Shown: positions 42,630 to 52,089 of the stretch, one piece after another
Layout: each line of letters starts with the position of its first letter
Position numbering within the stretch: position 1 is the stretch's first letter
Position numbers and translations under genes: made by a program
Assembly: GCF_050589685.1 (NCBI RefSeq)
Contig: NZ_JBNGOS010000034.1
Location: 15,837-79,836, forward strand
Reading direction: 5' to 3'
DNA length: 64,000 nucleotides
Origin: Saccharicrinis sp050589685
GTDB lineage: Bacteria > Bacteroidota > Bacteroidia > Bacteroidales > Marinilabiliaceae
Notes under the pieces: generated by a model
Databases searched by the model: none
Seen by the model: the letters and a program-made list of their open reading frames with translations, nothing else
Told to the model about the DNA's origin: nothing

Positions 42630-44051
42630 TTATTCATTGGGCACCTTACGTATAATTACATCTGCGGAATACACACTTTTTTCATCGAGTTCGTCGTTGG
42701 TAGCTTCCAGCACTACCTTGTAAGTCCCGGCTTTAAAATAGGTGTGCATCGGGTTCTCTTTGGTCGAAGTGTTTGAATATTCCGGGTTTGAATCACCAAA
42801 AGTCCATAAATACGAAGTGGCATCTGTCGATTTGTTTGTGAACAGAATCGTTGCCGGAGCATATGCGTTGTTATTGTCTATCGTAAACAATGCTTTGGGT
42901 GATTTTACCTTGGCTTTAAACGTTAATGTATCCCTGGTACTTCCTAATTTTTTAAGCAGCAAGTTGAATGTTTCCAAGGTAACAATATATTCGCCCGGAT
43001 TTTTATAAATGTGGGTCGGCTTTTTCTCTCTTGAACTATTGGATTTTCCCGAAGAAGGATCTCCGAAATCCCATTTAAGCAATGGAGCATTCTTTGTCAG
43101 ATTATTAAAATTAACGGTAGCTGGTGCTGTTTCACCCGAAGTTACATAAGAAAACTTTACCGGGGGAAGTTCCCGTGGATGTATGACAACAACCTTTGAA
43201 ATGGTGTCGGGTATTCCGCTGAATGTATTGAAGGCCGTTAACAATACTCTGTAGCTTCCTGGCTGGGAGTATCTGTGTACAGGGTTTAGTTCGCTCGATT
43301 TATTGTTGGTTTTAGAATCTCTGTCGCCAAAATCCCAGGTAAATTTATTGGCATTGCTAGAAAGGTTTTTGAATTCCACTTTGGCAGGCGGGAAGGTGTT
43401 GGCGCCAACAATCTCAAAGTCTGCATTTGTTTTTTCGTGCTCAAGAATTTCGATGCTCTGATAAAACTTACTCTCGAGCTGAGATAAGGTATTGGTAGCA
43501 GTTAAAATAACCGTATAAATACCTCCTTTATTATAAATGTGTGTTGGTGAGGATTCAGTTGATGTATTACTTGCCCCGGATGAAGGATCCCCAAAATCCC
43601 AGTCGTATATATTTGCGTCGGTTGATTTATTTTCAAACTTTACTTCGCAAGGTGCATATTTGTTGTTGCTTGTTGATATTATGGTGGCAATGGCTTGCGG
43701 TGCCCTGGTTTCGTGAATCAAGACCTCTACTTTTACTTTGTTGATGTCTTGTAAAAATTCGTTGGCGTAATTCCAGTAAACGATATTGTTGCCTGCTAGT
43801 ACTTTTTCACCATAATCGCCATACAAATTATTCAGGTCCGGCTCAAACTCACGTCCCTCGTAGCTAAATTTTAACTTAACCGTGTAACTTTCTATTCCTT
43901 CTTCGGCTTTTAAACCGTAGTTAATAAATAGTTTTTTATCTTCAGAAACGGTTGTGCGGACATTAATGGCCTGAGTGCTTTGGGCCGTCATGTTTACGAT
44001 ACTGCAAATCAAAATGAATAAGATGGAAGTTGCGAAAATTAAATTTTTCAT
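42630..44051 (-). CDS. Secreted PKD-domain protein B, last gene of the tssG-K-E-F operon
   Basis: The 473 residues have a signal peptide (MKNLIFATSILFILICSIVNMTAQ). The N-terminal domain (about 28-115, with NNLYGDYGEKVLAGNNIVYW) is shared with protein A at 36358. Four PKD-like domains follow, each with a WDFGD or WTFGD motif (for example YDWDFGDPSSG, FTWDFGDRDS, LKWDFGDPSSG, YLWTFGD). There is no C-terminal membrane part, unlike protein A. It lies 75 bp behind tssF on the same strand, so it is probably co-transcribed with baseplate genes although it is exported by Sec. It may be a periplasmic or surface partner of the T6SS. I cannot say whether it corresponds to a named Tss component. Confidence 0.75.
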   Translation of the reverse strand: MKNLIFATSILFILICSIVNMTAQSTQAINVRTTVSEDKKLFINYGLKAEEGIESYTVKLKFSYEGREFEPDLNNLYGDYGEKVLAGNNIVYWNYANEFLQDINKVKVEVLIHETRAPQAIATIISTSNNKYAPCEVKFENKSTDANIYDWDFGDPSSGASNTSTESSPTHIYNKGGIYTVILTATNTLSQLESKFYQSIEILEHEKTNADFEIVGANTFPPAKVEFKNLSSNANKFTWDFGDRDSKTNNKSSELNPVHRYSQPGSYRVLLTAFNTFSGIPDTISKVVVIHPRELPPVKFSYVTSGETAPATVNFNNLTKNAPLLKWDFGDPSSGKSNSSREKKPTHIYKNPGEYIVTLETFNLLLKKLGSTRDTLTFKAKVKSPKALFTIDNNNAYAPATILFTNKSTDATSYLWTFGDSNPEYSNTSTKENPMHTYFKAGTYKVVLEATNDELDEKSVYSADVIIRKVPNE

Positions 44052-44126
44052 GCTTAATGGTGTAAGGTTCTTATTACAACTAATTACGTGTCGATATCAG
44101 GTGATAATTTTCTTTAATAATTGTAT

Positions 44127-45992
44127 TTAAATTGTTTGACCTATGAGGGTATCGTCAATATATATTCTGTACGGCAATAGGTTCATCGATTCATTTCTTA
44201 ATCGTAAAACAAGTTCCTCCGCCATATGTTTGTATTCCGATATGGTTCTCCCTGACTCCTCTTTTAAAGATAAGCGAATATCTAATGTACGGCAATAGCC
44301 TTTATGGGGCGAAGAGTCCATACTTACTCCTTTTTCAATACGAATATTTTCCAGTGAATTGCTAAATATTTCCCTGCAAAGTGCTTTTATATCTCCTTTG
44401 GTAACCACCTTTCCTCCAGATAACAAATCTCGTCTGAGTGTGTTAATCTTGTCTTCCCTTGAAAGTTTTTGTCGACCTCCGGCAGTTTGGCTCACCAACA
44501 TGATGCTATTATCGTCCACATCGAAACCTTTGTCCAATGAAAGTTTAGAACCCGGTTTAATGTTGTTGGCTATTTCTCCTGCGATAGACCAATACTCAAC
44601 ACTAAGCCTTTCGTTCTTCAAACCAGCATCAAACACCAGATATGAATTTTTGTCGGAATTATTACTGGTATCTACTAATCTTTTGTTGATTCTCGATATA
44701 ATTTGATTCAATTGCTTGAGTTCATTTGTTAATAAATCACCTCCTAAAACAGCAAACGCTGCCGCTTCATTTTTCGTTTGGATAATCAGGTCTTTTATGA
44801 TCTCATTCACGTCACGCGAATCGAAGCGGCCTACTCCTCCTTGTCTAATAATATAGGAAGGTTGACTACTGTTGTTCAGCGATGATTTTGAAAGGTATTC
44901 AACATTCGAGGTGTCTGAAACTTTTTTTATATCAAAAAATAGGTCATCGGTAAATAAAGGAATTACAGTATGTCCATTTGTTGCCATATGAGTAATCTCG
45001 TTCAGTTCTCTATTGATTACCGGAAAACAATTCGATGTGATGCTCAGGTCGTTGATGAGCTCTTTCCCAAGAGGTTGTGAAAACTGAATCTCAATCCAAA
45101 CAATATCTTCCAGATCCATGTCGTTATAGTTATCGAGAATGGATTTAGAAACCGGGCAGAAATTACCGGACGTAAAAGTTTCCCGCTTAAAACCAATATC
45201 ATCCAATGTCATAAATTTCCTTTGGTATAACTCTTTAACGTGGTTACAGCAGTTGGTGGATATATTGTTGCTTCTGTTGGCATAATCCTGAATGGATTCA
45301 TCTTTGTCATTTCCTGCGGAATAGAATCCGTTATTAAAACTTACTTGCTTCTGGTTAATTTTCCATTTTGCCGCACTTAGTGCCTGAAAGAAAAATGCAT
45401 CCGAACGCAAACTTTTAAACGAAAAATAAAATGATAACCCATCCAGTTCCTGAACAGATGGTGAGACTTGCAATCCCAGAAAAACCGATGATTGGTTAGT
45501 ACTTCCGGTTGTAGGAATGTCTGCAACTATATCCTTATATTGCCCTTCTGTTTCGTAAAGGTGCTTGTGGGTAAGTAAATATTTTAACTTACTGTTAATT
45601 AGTTTGTGTTCTTGGGTGGGTGTGAAAAAGATTTTTTTCTTGTCCTCCAGTTCTTTGTTCTCCTGATTATAGATATGTTTACTATAAAAGAAACGATAGT
45701 TTTCGTTAATCAATACTGATGCGGAAGTTGGAGCCGCATGCGCGATAGCATGAGCCGGAAAATGAGAGTAAATATGTTGAGAATATATTAGTTCGAGCAA
45801 TTTTTCAACGATCCGTCCTTCCGTTTGATTTATTTCAGAAGAAATCTGATGCAGTTCGTCGGCAACAGCGCCAAAAATCAAACCCAGCACAGGATCAAAG
45901 GAATTGATGTCTTGTGCATCCCGATATCCCCACATTCGGGATGCATTCCTGATCATTCTTCTTTTTATTGAATCTATTGAATCGATGGTCAT
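44127..45992 (-). CDS. tssF: TssF, T6SS baseplate protein
   Basis: The 621 residues are close to the usual TssF length. The N-terminal region IKRRMIRNASRMWGYRDAQ and the segment FDPVLGLIFGAVADELHQI are typical of the subtype iii form. The C-terminal region has SLKEESGRTISEYKHMAEELVLRLRNES. There is no signal peptide, as fits a cytosolic baseplate component, where TssF forms wedges with TssE, TssG and TssK. The gene starts 15 bp after tssE and is third after tssG and tssK in this operon. The frame is intact. Confidence 0.8.
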   Translation of the reverse strand: MTIDSIDSIKRRMIRNASRMWGYRDAQDINSFDPVLGLIFGAVADELHQISSEINQTEGRIVEKLLELIYSQHIYSHFPAHAIAHAAPTSASVLINENYRFFYSKHIYNQENKELEDKKKIFFTPTQEHKLINSKLKYLLTHKHLYETEGQYKDIVADIPTTGSTNQSSVFLGLQVSPSVQELDGLSFYFSFKSLRSDAFFFQALSAAKWKINQKQVSFNNGFYSAGNDKDESIQDYANRSNNISTNCCNHVKELYQRKFMTLDDIGFKRETFTSGNFCPVSKSILDNYNDMDLEDIVWIEIQFSQPLGKELINDLSITSNCFPVINRELNEITHMATNGHTVIPLFTDDLFFDIKKVSDTSNVEYLSKSSLNNSSQPSYIIRQGGVGRFDSRDVNEIIKDLIIQTKNEAAAFAVLGGDLLTNELKQLNQIISRINKRLVDTSNNSDKNSYLVFDAGLKNERLSVEYWSIAGEIANNIKPGSKLSLDKGFDVDDNSIMLVSQTAGGRQKLSREDKINTLRRDLLSGGKVVTKGDIKALCREIFSNSLENIRIEKGVSMDSSPHKGYCRTLDIRLSLKEESGRTISEYKHMAEELVLRLRNESMNLLPYRIYIDDTLIGQTI

Positions 45993-46007
45993 AAATTGAT
46001 TTTTTCG

Positions 46008-46436
46008 TTAATAGGAGAGTGGGCCAATATAAAAAGTCTCTCTATGTTCAAGTATTTCATTTGTTTTTTGAATGATGCCCGAAATCTCAATAATCAATCT
46101 GGTTTTAATTCGTATATTCTGAACTTTACCTCCGGATTCTACCTGGTCTATTTGCAATTTAACATTAACGTTGGCCAGTCTTTTTTCATTGTCAGTAATC
46201 GAATCGCAAATTGAGATTCTTAAATCATCTTTTAAAAAATAATAATTCAACGTGTTCTCAAAATCATAATCCCAAATTTCGGTTCCAAAATTATGGTCGT
46301 GTTTTACCTCCTCGTATGCCGAGGTGATAATGAGGTGTATCATATTATGAATCGATTTTTTAATGTCGATCCTCGGAATTTCCTGTTGTTGTTTGATAGC
46401 CCCCAAAGCTAATGGGATGTCTAAATATTCCGGCAT
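46008..46436 (-). CDS. tssE: TssE, gp25-like T6SS baseplate protein
   Basis: The 142 residues belong to the GPW/gp25 fold: IKKSIHNMIHLIITSAYEEV, followed by HNFGTEIWDYDFENTL, the conserved gp25 motif, and two strand-rich segments (RLANVNVKLQIDQV, RIKTRLIIEISG). TssE links baseplate wedges to the sheath in the cytosol. It lies 24 bp after tssK and 15 bp before tssF. Confidence 0.82.
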   Translation of the reverse strand: MPEYLDIPLALGAIKQQQEIPRIDIKKSIHNMIHLIITSAYEEVKHDHNFGTEIWDYDFENTLNYYFLKDDLRISICDSITDNEKRLANVNVKLQIDQVESGGKVQNIRIKTRLIIEISGIIQKTNEILEHRETFYIGPLSY

Positions 46437-46460
46437 GCTTATAACTGTTTAGTTCCTGAA

Positions 46461-47597
46461 TTAATCGGCCAAAAAGCTGCGCTTGGTTTTTTGCTCCTTG
46501 ACAAAGATGTTGGTTTCTTTCTTTTTTCCGATGTAAGTCAACGATTCCAGCTTTTTGAAAAGCAGAGAAATCACCTGCATAAATTCACTGAATTGTTCTA
46601 CGCTGTATTGAATGTTAAAATGTTGATAATTAAAGTTGATGCAATACTTTATTAGCTTTTCAAAATCTCCTTGTTTTAATTCCGTCCAGCCTGTGAAATA
46701 ATTCAATAGCTCCTCCTTGTCGGAGGCTGTTTTTGTATCAATGGCATTTTTTATAACATGGGCGGTTGTAGCAATATATTGCAAAAGATAAACAAGGGGC
46801 AGGTCGTTCATTTCCCATTGCAAGCGCACATGATTATGCGAAATATACTTTAACAGGTCTTCAGATAGGGTAAGTACTGATTGAGCCAATGTGGTATCCT
46901 GTTGTTTTTCCTTAATTTTTCGAATGATACTGACCAGGTTGGATTCTATTTGATCGTACTGTTTAATGATACCGATTAAAAATGAAATGAGAGCAGTATG
47001 ACTGCTGATTCTCATACACGGGGGGATGTAATTATCGTAAATTTCTATTTTATCCCCTTTAACATACAGCTTACCCATAAAGAATGTGAAAGGTTGATAA
47101 GAATCGCTCTGAATCTGATCTTCGGAAATAAGATGTACTTTGTATTCTGGAATAATATAGGGGAAACGTGGTGGTTCTTCGTCGGTTTTTAACTCTCCAA
47201 AGTTCTGTCGTTCAAATAAATTCATGGATAACACGACAAAGTAACCGTTGTCCTTGCTATCGGAAACGGAACCTATCTCTGTACTCAAATCTAATTTAAA
47301 CTCCGGCAGTAAGTGATCTTTAAGAATTTCAACCCTTCCTCCACCTTGACTAACGGATCGGTATTGAAAAATCTTAACCTTCAGAAAGTTCTCGTTATCA
47401 AGCGTGATTTCTACTTTGTACGATTCTTCATTGGGTATATCCAAAGGAAGCAATCCGTAGTTTTTATTGTTTAAACCAATGGAATAAGCATCCTTTAAAT
47501 GGTCTTTGAAAGCATTCTCCTGCTGAATAAAATGGTCCCGGTTGATTTTCATCCCGGTCATCCAGTTTACGTTAAAGTGTTCTATTTTAGTTGGCAT
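46461..47597 (-). CDS. tssK: TssK, T6SS baseplate adaptor protein
   Basis: The 378 residues start with MPTKIEHFNVNWMTGMKINR and DHFIQQENAFKDHL, the N-terminal motif of TssK. The middle has GNKDNGY-like receptor segments (KDNGYFVVLSMNLFERQNFG, CMRISSHTALISFLIGIIK). A helical C-terminal domain (about 215-350) follows. TssK joins the cytosolic baseplate to the membrane complex, here presumably TssN/O. It is 33 bp after tssG. Confidence 0.82.
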   Translation of the reverse strand: MPTKIEHFNVNWMTGMKINRDHFIQQENAFKDHLKDAYSIGLNNKNYGLLPLDIPNEESYKVEITLDNENFLKVKIFQYRSVSQGGGRVEILKDHLLPEFKLDLSTEIGSVSDSKDNGYFVVLSMNLFERQNFGELKTDEEPPRFPYIIPEYKVHLISEDQIQSDSYQPFTFFMGKLYVKGDKIEIYDNYIPPCMRISSHTALISFLIGIIKQYDQIESNLVSIIRKIKEKQQDTTLAQSVLTLSEDLLKYISHNHVRLQWEMNDLPLVYLLQYIATTAHVIKNAIDTKTASDKEELLNYFTGWTELKQGDFEKLIKYCINFNYQHFNIQYSVEQFSEFMQVISLLFKKLESLTYIGKKKETNIFVKEQKTKRSFLAD

Positions 47598-47630
47598 GCT
47601 GATCGAATTTTTGAGATGTGTTATTTGTAC

Positions 47631-48569
47631 TTATATTACCGTGTTATATCCAAGGTAAATATTTTCGGTTTCCGATTCATCAGTTATAACAAAGCTATTG
47701 TCCTTTTCATCCAATAAAATTTTCAGTTCTTGATCCAGTTCAACAGGCACAAAATACTCGTTAAAACCATCCAGTAAATCCCGGGCTTCACCACCTACTA
47801 TATAATCGGCAGGAGACGTGTTTTTTAGCGGGCCAATGGAAATGGATAATGTACCCATATCGTTTTTTAAGGATGAGGTTAAAACAGAATCCTCACCCAG
47901 GGTGCTATCCCCCATTTTAAAACTATCTTCTAACTTAAGTTCTTCTACATGAGGTTTTGGATGATAACTAATTTTTATTTTCTCCTCCAGTATATATTCT
48001 AAGCAATGGGCTGACAGCTCCGGGTTTCCTGTGATTTGACTGGCAAAGGTTAATAGTTTGTTGAATTTTTCGATATATTTTAATGGAATCTGTTCGCCTG
48101 TATTCCAAAAATCGGTTGATAAACCATTTACAAAATCACTGGATATTTTACTATGTAATTGAGATTCTTTGTCGGCCAATAAAACCAAGAATAAAAACAA
48201 TTCGTTTTCAAGTGGACCGAAAAATGAACGGGCTTCCTTTTCGATATTTTTCTGTTTCATCGAATCCCGGGCCATCTCCTTACCCGATTCCAATTGGGCT
48301 CCGTGCAGGTCATGAAACATTTCCTCGGGTAAGACATCGTAAATGCCCGGTCTGTTGATAGATATATTTAGGGCTTCTTGGTTATTTTTGAACTCCGTTA
48401 CTGTTACATTATGGATATCGCTTGACCATTTCCTTTTAGATATGCCTTTTCTGGAGGCCAATATGTTTTTCAGGGGAATGTCTTCCTGAAGTAACCATGA
48501 ACCAACAAATTCGGCTCTCAAATCATCTAAAAGGTTGTTCAAATATGTTGCTTTCTTTTTGAGTTTCAT
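47631..48569 (-). CDS. tssG: TssG, T6SS baseplate protein
   Basis: The 312 residues have the N-terminal GSWLLQEDIPLKNIL region and the RPGIYDVLPEEMFHDLHG motif, as in TssG. A C-terminal segment has LSISIGPL and a beta-rich end (FVITDESETENIYLGYNTVI). It is the first gene of the operon tssG-tssK-tssE-tssF-PKD. It is divergent from the DUF2851 gene across a 304-bp gap, which must hold its promoter. The protein is cytosolic and forms wedges with TssF and TssE. Confidence 0.78.
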   Translation of the reverse strand: MKLKKKATYLNNLLDDLRAEFVGSWLLQEDIPLKNILASRKGISKRKWSSDIHNVTVTEFKNNQEALNISINRPGIYDVLPEEMFHDLHGAQLESGKEMARDSMKQKNIEKEARSFFGPLENELFLFLVLLADKESQLHSKISSDFVNGLSTDFWNTGEQIPLKYIEKFNKLLTFASQITGNPELSAHCLEYILEEKIKISYHPKPHVEELKLEDSFKMGDSTLGEDSVLTSSLKNDMGTLSISIGPLKNTSPADYIVGGEARDLLDGFNEYFVPVELDQELKILLDEKDNSFVITDESETENIYLGYNTVI

Positions 48570-48873
48570 TTTGTCAATGAATTAGAAAGTTGCGGCTTTT
48601 ATATCAACAAAAAAGAGTAATTCTGGTTTGCGATCTAACGGACAGTATCAGGCAGGCATTCGATGCCTTCAGCTCTTATTTTACGTATATTAAGGGAAAT
48701 ATTGCCGAAATAAAAATGTATGGTGAAAAATTTGACGAAATTACAATTATTAGATGGGATCAGGTATTATTGTTATGTGCAGAAATTGACAAAAGTAGAA
48801 GCGGATGTTTAGTGATAAAGTAATATTTTGTAAATTATGTGGCTAATCATTATCAAACCAACAATATAATAGT

Positions 48874-50151
48874 ATGCTCGAAGAATTTTTGCATTATTTA
48901 TGGCAGTATAAGATGTATAATAACATCCCACTAAAAACTCAATGTGGCTTAAATATTGAAGTTATCAATACTGGAGAGCCCAACGCAAATGCTGGCCCGG
49001 ATTTTTTTAATGCCAAGATAAAGATTGGGGAAACCCTTTGGGCAGGCAATGTGGAAGTACATACATATGCCTCCGACTGGACAGAACACAATCATCAAAA
49101 AGATAAGGCTTACGATAATGTAATTTTACACGTGGTAGAATACGATGATGTTAAAATTGCCAGAACCAACGGACAGGATATTCCGGTATTGAAAATCTCA
49201 TATCCGCCCAGCTTGTTCAGTGAATATTTGCAACTTAAAAACAGTCAACATTGGCTTGGCTGTGCCGATAAACTTAAAGAAGTAAACTCATTTGAAATTT
49301 CCTTGTGGCTTCAGCGTATCCTGGTGGAACGGTTGGAGCATAAAATAATCGATATTCAGCGTATCTTAAAAAAAACCACCCAAAATTGGGATGAAACATT
49401 TTATAGATTACTCTTCCGCAGTTTTGGTTTTGGCGTTAATGGCGACCCATTTGAACTTCTGGCACAATCTTTACCATTAAATATATTGCTTAAATATAGT
49501 GATTGCCGGCAATTGGTAGAGGCGTTATTGTTTGGGCAAGCCGGATTTTTGGTGGAAGCCAAAGAGGATGGGTATATCAATAACTTGGTGAGAGATTACG
49601 AATTTTTAAAAAACAAACACAATCTTCATCCAATTGAGAACCACTTGTGGAAATTTTTGAGATTGCGACCTTCCAATTTCCCAACTATCCGACTAGCTCA
49701 ACTTTCCTCTTTACTGATAAAATTAAAGGGCGTGTTCGGGCTACTGATAAATGAGCCAGATATTAAAGTAGTTGAAGAAATCATGGAAGTGGGTGTATCG
49801 GAATATTGGCAACATCATTATACGATTCAAAAAAAATCTGCTAAAAGAAATAAGAATTTAGGTGCCAATTCAAAAAATCTAATTATTATTAATACTATTG
49901 TGCCATATTTGTTTGCCTATGGTAAAATGGGCGGAGATGACGGGTATGTACAAAAAGCATTGGACTGGTTGTCTATGATAAAACCTGAAAAAAATGCTTT
50001 GTTGGAGAAGTGGGAAGAGCAGGAAATTTTGGCGAATAATGCCGGAGATTCACAAGCTTTAATATATTTGTCGAATAATTATTGCAAATTGAAGAAATGC
50101 TTGAGATGTAGAATCGGGCACAAGGTTTTGGCAATAAAAAACAACGAGTGA
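48874..50151 (+). CDS. DUF2851 family protein
   Basis: The 425 residues match the DUF2851 signature: FLHYLWQYKMYNNIPLKT, EPNANAGPDFFNAKIKIG and WAGNVEVHTYASDWTEHNHQ, then YDNVILHVVEYDD. The GPDF, EVH and DWxxHxH residues look like a metal-binding or nuclease-type active site, but no activity is established. A C-terminal pair KKCLRCRIGHK is a possible zinc knuckle end. It overlaps the K+ channel gene by 4 bp (GTGA), so the two are translationally coupled. Confidence 0.85.
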   Translation: MLEEFLHYLWQYKMYNNIPLKTQCGLNIEVINTGEPNANAGPDFFNAKIKIGETLWAGNVEVHTYASDWTEHNHQKDKAYDNVILHVVEYDDVKIARTNGQDIPVLKISYPPSLFSEYLQLKNSQHWLGCADKLKEVNSFEISLWLQRILVERLEHKIIDIQRILKKTTQNWDETFYRLLFRSFGFGVNGDPFELLAQSLPLNILLKYSDCRQLVEALLFGQAGFLVEAKEDGYINNLVRDYEFLKNKHNLHPIENHLWKFLRLRPSNFPTIRLAQLSSLLIKLKGVFGLLINEPDIKVVEEIMEVGVSEYWQHHYTIQKKSAKRNKNLGANSKNLIIINTIVPYLFAYGKMGGDDGYVQKALDWLSMIKPEKNALLEKWEEQEILANNAGDSQALIYLSNNYCKLKKCLRCRIGHKVLAIKNNE

Positions 50152-51182
50152 AGCAATTAACACCATATTTAGAAAATTTTAGAACCATAGCATACGGGGT
50201 AACGGCATTACTTCTAATTGTTTTGATAGGAAGTGTCGGTTTTATAATGATCGAAAATTATTCGTTCGTCGACGCCTTGTATATGACCATGATTACTGTT
50301 TCAACCGTTGGTTTTAGGGAAGTATTTCCACTGTCGGATGGAGGTAAGCTTTTCACGGTCCTGCTTATTATATTTAGTTTAGGTATATTTGGTTATGTTA
50401 TTACTTCTGTTACCCGCTTGGTGGTAGAAGGCGCATTGCAACAATCGTATAAACATTATCAGTTGAAGAAGAAGATAGTAAAACTCGAAGACCATATTAT
50501 CGTATGCGGATACGGTAGGAACGGTTATCAGGCCTGCGTCGAATTAAAGGAGCATGGCGAAAAGTTCGTGATTTTGGAAAAGCGCGACAATGTGGTGGCC
50601 AGGATACTTGAAGATCCATCGTTGCTTTATGTGCAAGGCGATGCGAGTTCCGAGGAGGTGCTGGATGTGGCACAGATTCGAAGGGCGAAGGCTTTAATTA
50701 CTGCACTTCCAAACGATGCTGATAATATGTTTGTGGTGCTTACGGCTCGGGAAATGAACCCCAAGCTCAAGATCATCAGCCGGGCCAGCGATTTTAGATC
50801 CGATGTTAAATTACGCCACGCCGGTGCAACCAACGTAATTATGCCCGACAGGATTGGGGGTCAGCGTATGGCAAAGCTGGTAACGCAGCCCGATGTGGTT
50901 GAGTTTATTGAGTATATCTTGTTGCAAAAAAGTAAAGAGGTTAAGCTAACAGAGATCGAATGTGAACTGATGGACCCTGTTAACGAAAGTAAAACCATTC
51001 AGGAGTTGAACTTGCGCAAAAAGACGGGAGCAAATTTGATGGGACTCAAGACTCCGGAAGGGACATATATTTATAATCCATCACCGCAAATTAAAATTTC
51101 GCCCGAAGATAAATTATTTGTTTTGGGCACTGATGAGCAGGTGGAGCAGTTTAAAGAGGTTTTAAAAGACAGCAGATTATAA
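50148..51182 (+). CDS. Potassium channel with TrkA-N and TrkA-C (RCK) domains
   Basis: It starts with GTG 50148 inside the DUF2851 stop. The 344 residues carry two membrane helices (about 13-35 and 66-88) flanking the pore loop with selectivity filter TVGF (53-56, in VSTVGFREV). The RCK Rossmann domain (about 120-240, HIIVCGYGRNGYQACVEL) and a TrkA-C domain (about 255-340) follow. This is the layout of bacterial ligand-gated K+ channels such as MthK and the TrkA-linked YugO/Kch types. The filter TVGF in place of TVGYG is frequent in this bacterial group. It acts at the inner membrane in K+ flux. Confidence 0.9.
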   Translation: MKQLTPYLENFRTIAYGVTALLLIVLIGSVGFIMIENYSFVDALYMTMITVSTVGFREVFPLSDGGKLFTVLLIIFSLGIFGYVITSVTRLVVEGALQQSYKHYQLKKKIVKLEDHIIVCGYGRNGYQACVELKEHGEKFVILEKRDNVVARILEDPSLLYVQGDASSEEVLDVAQIRRAKALITALPNDADNMFVVLTAREMNPKLKIISRASDFRSDVKLRHAGATNVIMPDRIGGQRMAKLVTQPDVVEFIEYILLQKSKEVKLTEIECELMDPVNESKTIQELNLRKKTGANLMGLKTPEGTYIYNPSPQIKISPEDKLFVLGTDEQVEQFKEVLKDSRL

Positions 51183-51327
51183 AAAAACATCGAAATTGAT
51201 TAATATTAAATCTTGAAACAGGGCGGGTTCGTTTTGTGTTTTTGAGGCCAAAATAACAAGCAGTTTAAACTTTGGCTTTATTTTTGATTCAACCTTGTTT
51301 AAAGAATACTAACCAAAAATGTTCATT

Positions 51328-51915
51328 ATGAAATTGAAACAAACAATTGGACTTGGCGCTCTTGCAGTATGCCTGACGTTTGGAGCTTATAGCTGTAAAT
51401 CAAAAGAAAAAATAGCTACAAACAGCGAAGTAGGTGAGATCTTAGAAGATATGCCTTGCGAAAAGAACGGTAGGTCGGATAAAAACTATTTTAGGGCTTT
51501 CTCAATGGCCACAAGTAGCGATTTAAGCCTTTCTAAAGAGAAAGCTTTGTTATTGGCTAAGCAGCGGTTGGTAACTTTGATTCAATCGAACACCAAATCG
51601 GTTACCGACCGTTATGTAAATGAACGTGAGGTTGGTTCAGCCGCTGAATTTGAGCAAAAGTTTGAGAACTTAACTCGCGAAGTGGCTGATGAAACCATCA
51701 GTAATATTGTTGTTGCTTGTGAAAAATCCAGCGTTTTACCGGATAAAAAGTATCGTTCATTTGTTGCTATCGAGGTTGAAAAAGAAGAGTTACTGAACTC
51801 AATGAACAATCGTATCTCAAAGGATGCTAAGTTGCAAGTTGACTACGATAAGAAAAAGTACGAAGAAATATTCAACCAGGAAATGGAAAAAATGGCCGAA
51901 GAAAGAGGCTATTGA
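51328..51915 (+). CDS. Lipoprotein of unknown function, LPP20-like
   Basis: Start ATG 51328 (ATG 51319 is in frame) leads into signal KQTIGLGALAVCLTFGAYSC; the lipidated Cys is residue 23 of the shorter form. The mature part (about 170 residues) has an N-terminal linker. A domain follows with the helix SLSKEKALLLAKQRLVTLIQS and the strand KYRSFVAIEVEKEELL, similar to the LPP20/YbjP-like fold of small outer-membrane lipoproteins. It ends in a charged helix (YEEIFNQEMEKMAEERGY). A terminator follows. It is a single-gene unit. Confidence 0.65.
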   Translation: MKLKQTIGLGALAVCLTFGAYSCKSKEKIATNSEVGEILEDMPCEKNGRSDKNYFRAFSMATSSDLSLSKEKALLLAKQRLVTLIQSNTKSVTDRYVNEREVGSAAEFEQKFENLTREVADETISNIVVACEKSSVLPDKKYRSFVAIEVEKEELLNSMNNRISKDAKLQVDYDKKKYEEIFNQEMEKMAEERGY

Positions 51916-51936
51916 TTTTCTGCTTTAAAAAATAAA

Positions 51937-51968
51937 AAAGGTCGTTCATTTATTGGACGGCCTTTTTT
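51937..51968 (+). terminator. Rho-independent terminator of the lipoprotein gene
   Basis: An 11-bp stem AAAGGTCGTTC with GGACGGCCTTT (two G-U pairs), a 7-nt loop and a T-run. Confidence 0.75.
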
Positions 51969-52089
51969 TATGGTGTAAAATGTAATACGACTTAGCTATG
52001 AAAATTACATATCGCAATAATTGGGTAAAATAAACTCATAGCAGGGTAATTTACCTTAATTTTGTTCGTTCATATTCACTTTAATTTGT

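Noticed and set aside
48590..48823. A 77-codon plus-strand frame between tssG and the DUF2851 gene
   Set aside because: It begins only with TTG 21 bp from the divergent tssG start, would occupy the needed promoter region, and matches no family; it may be chance.
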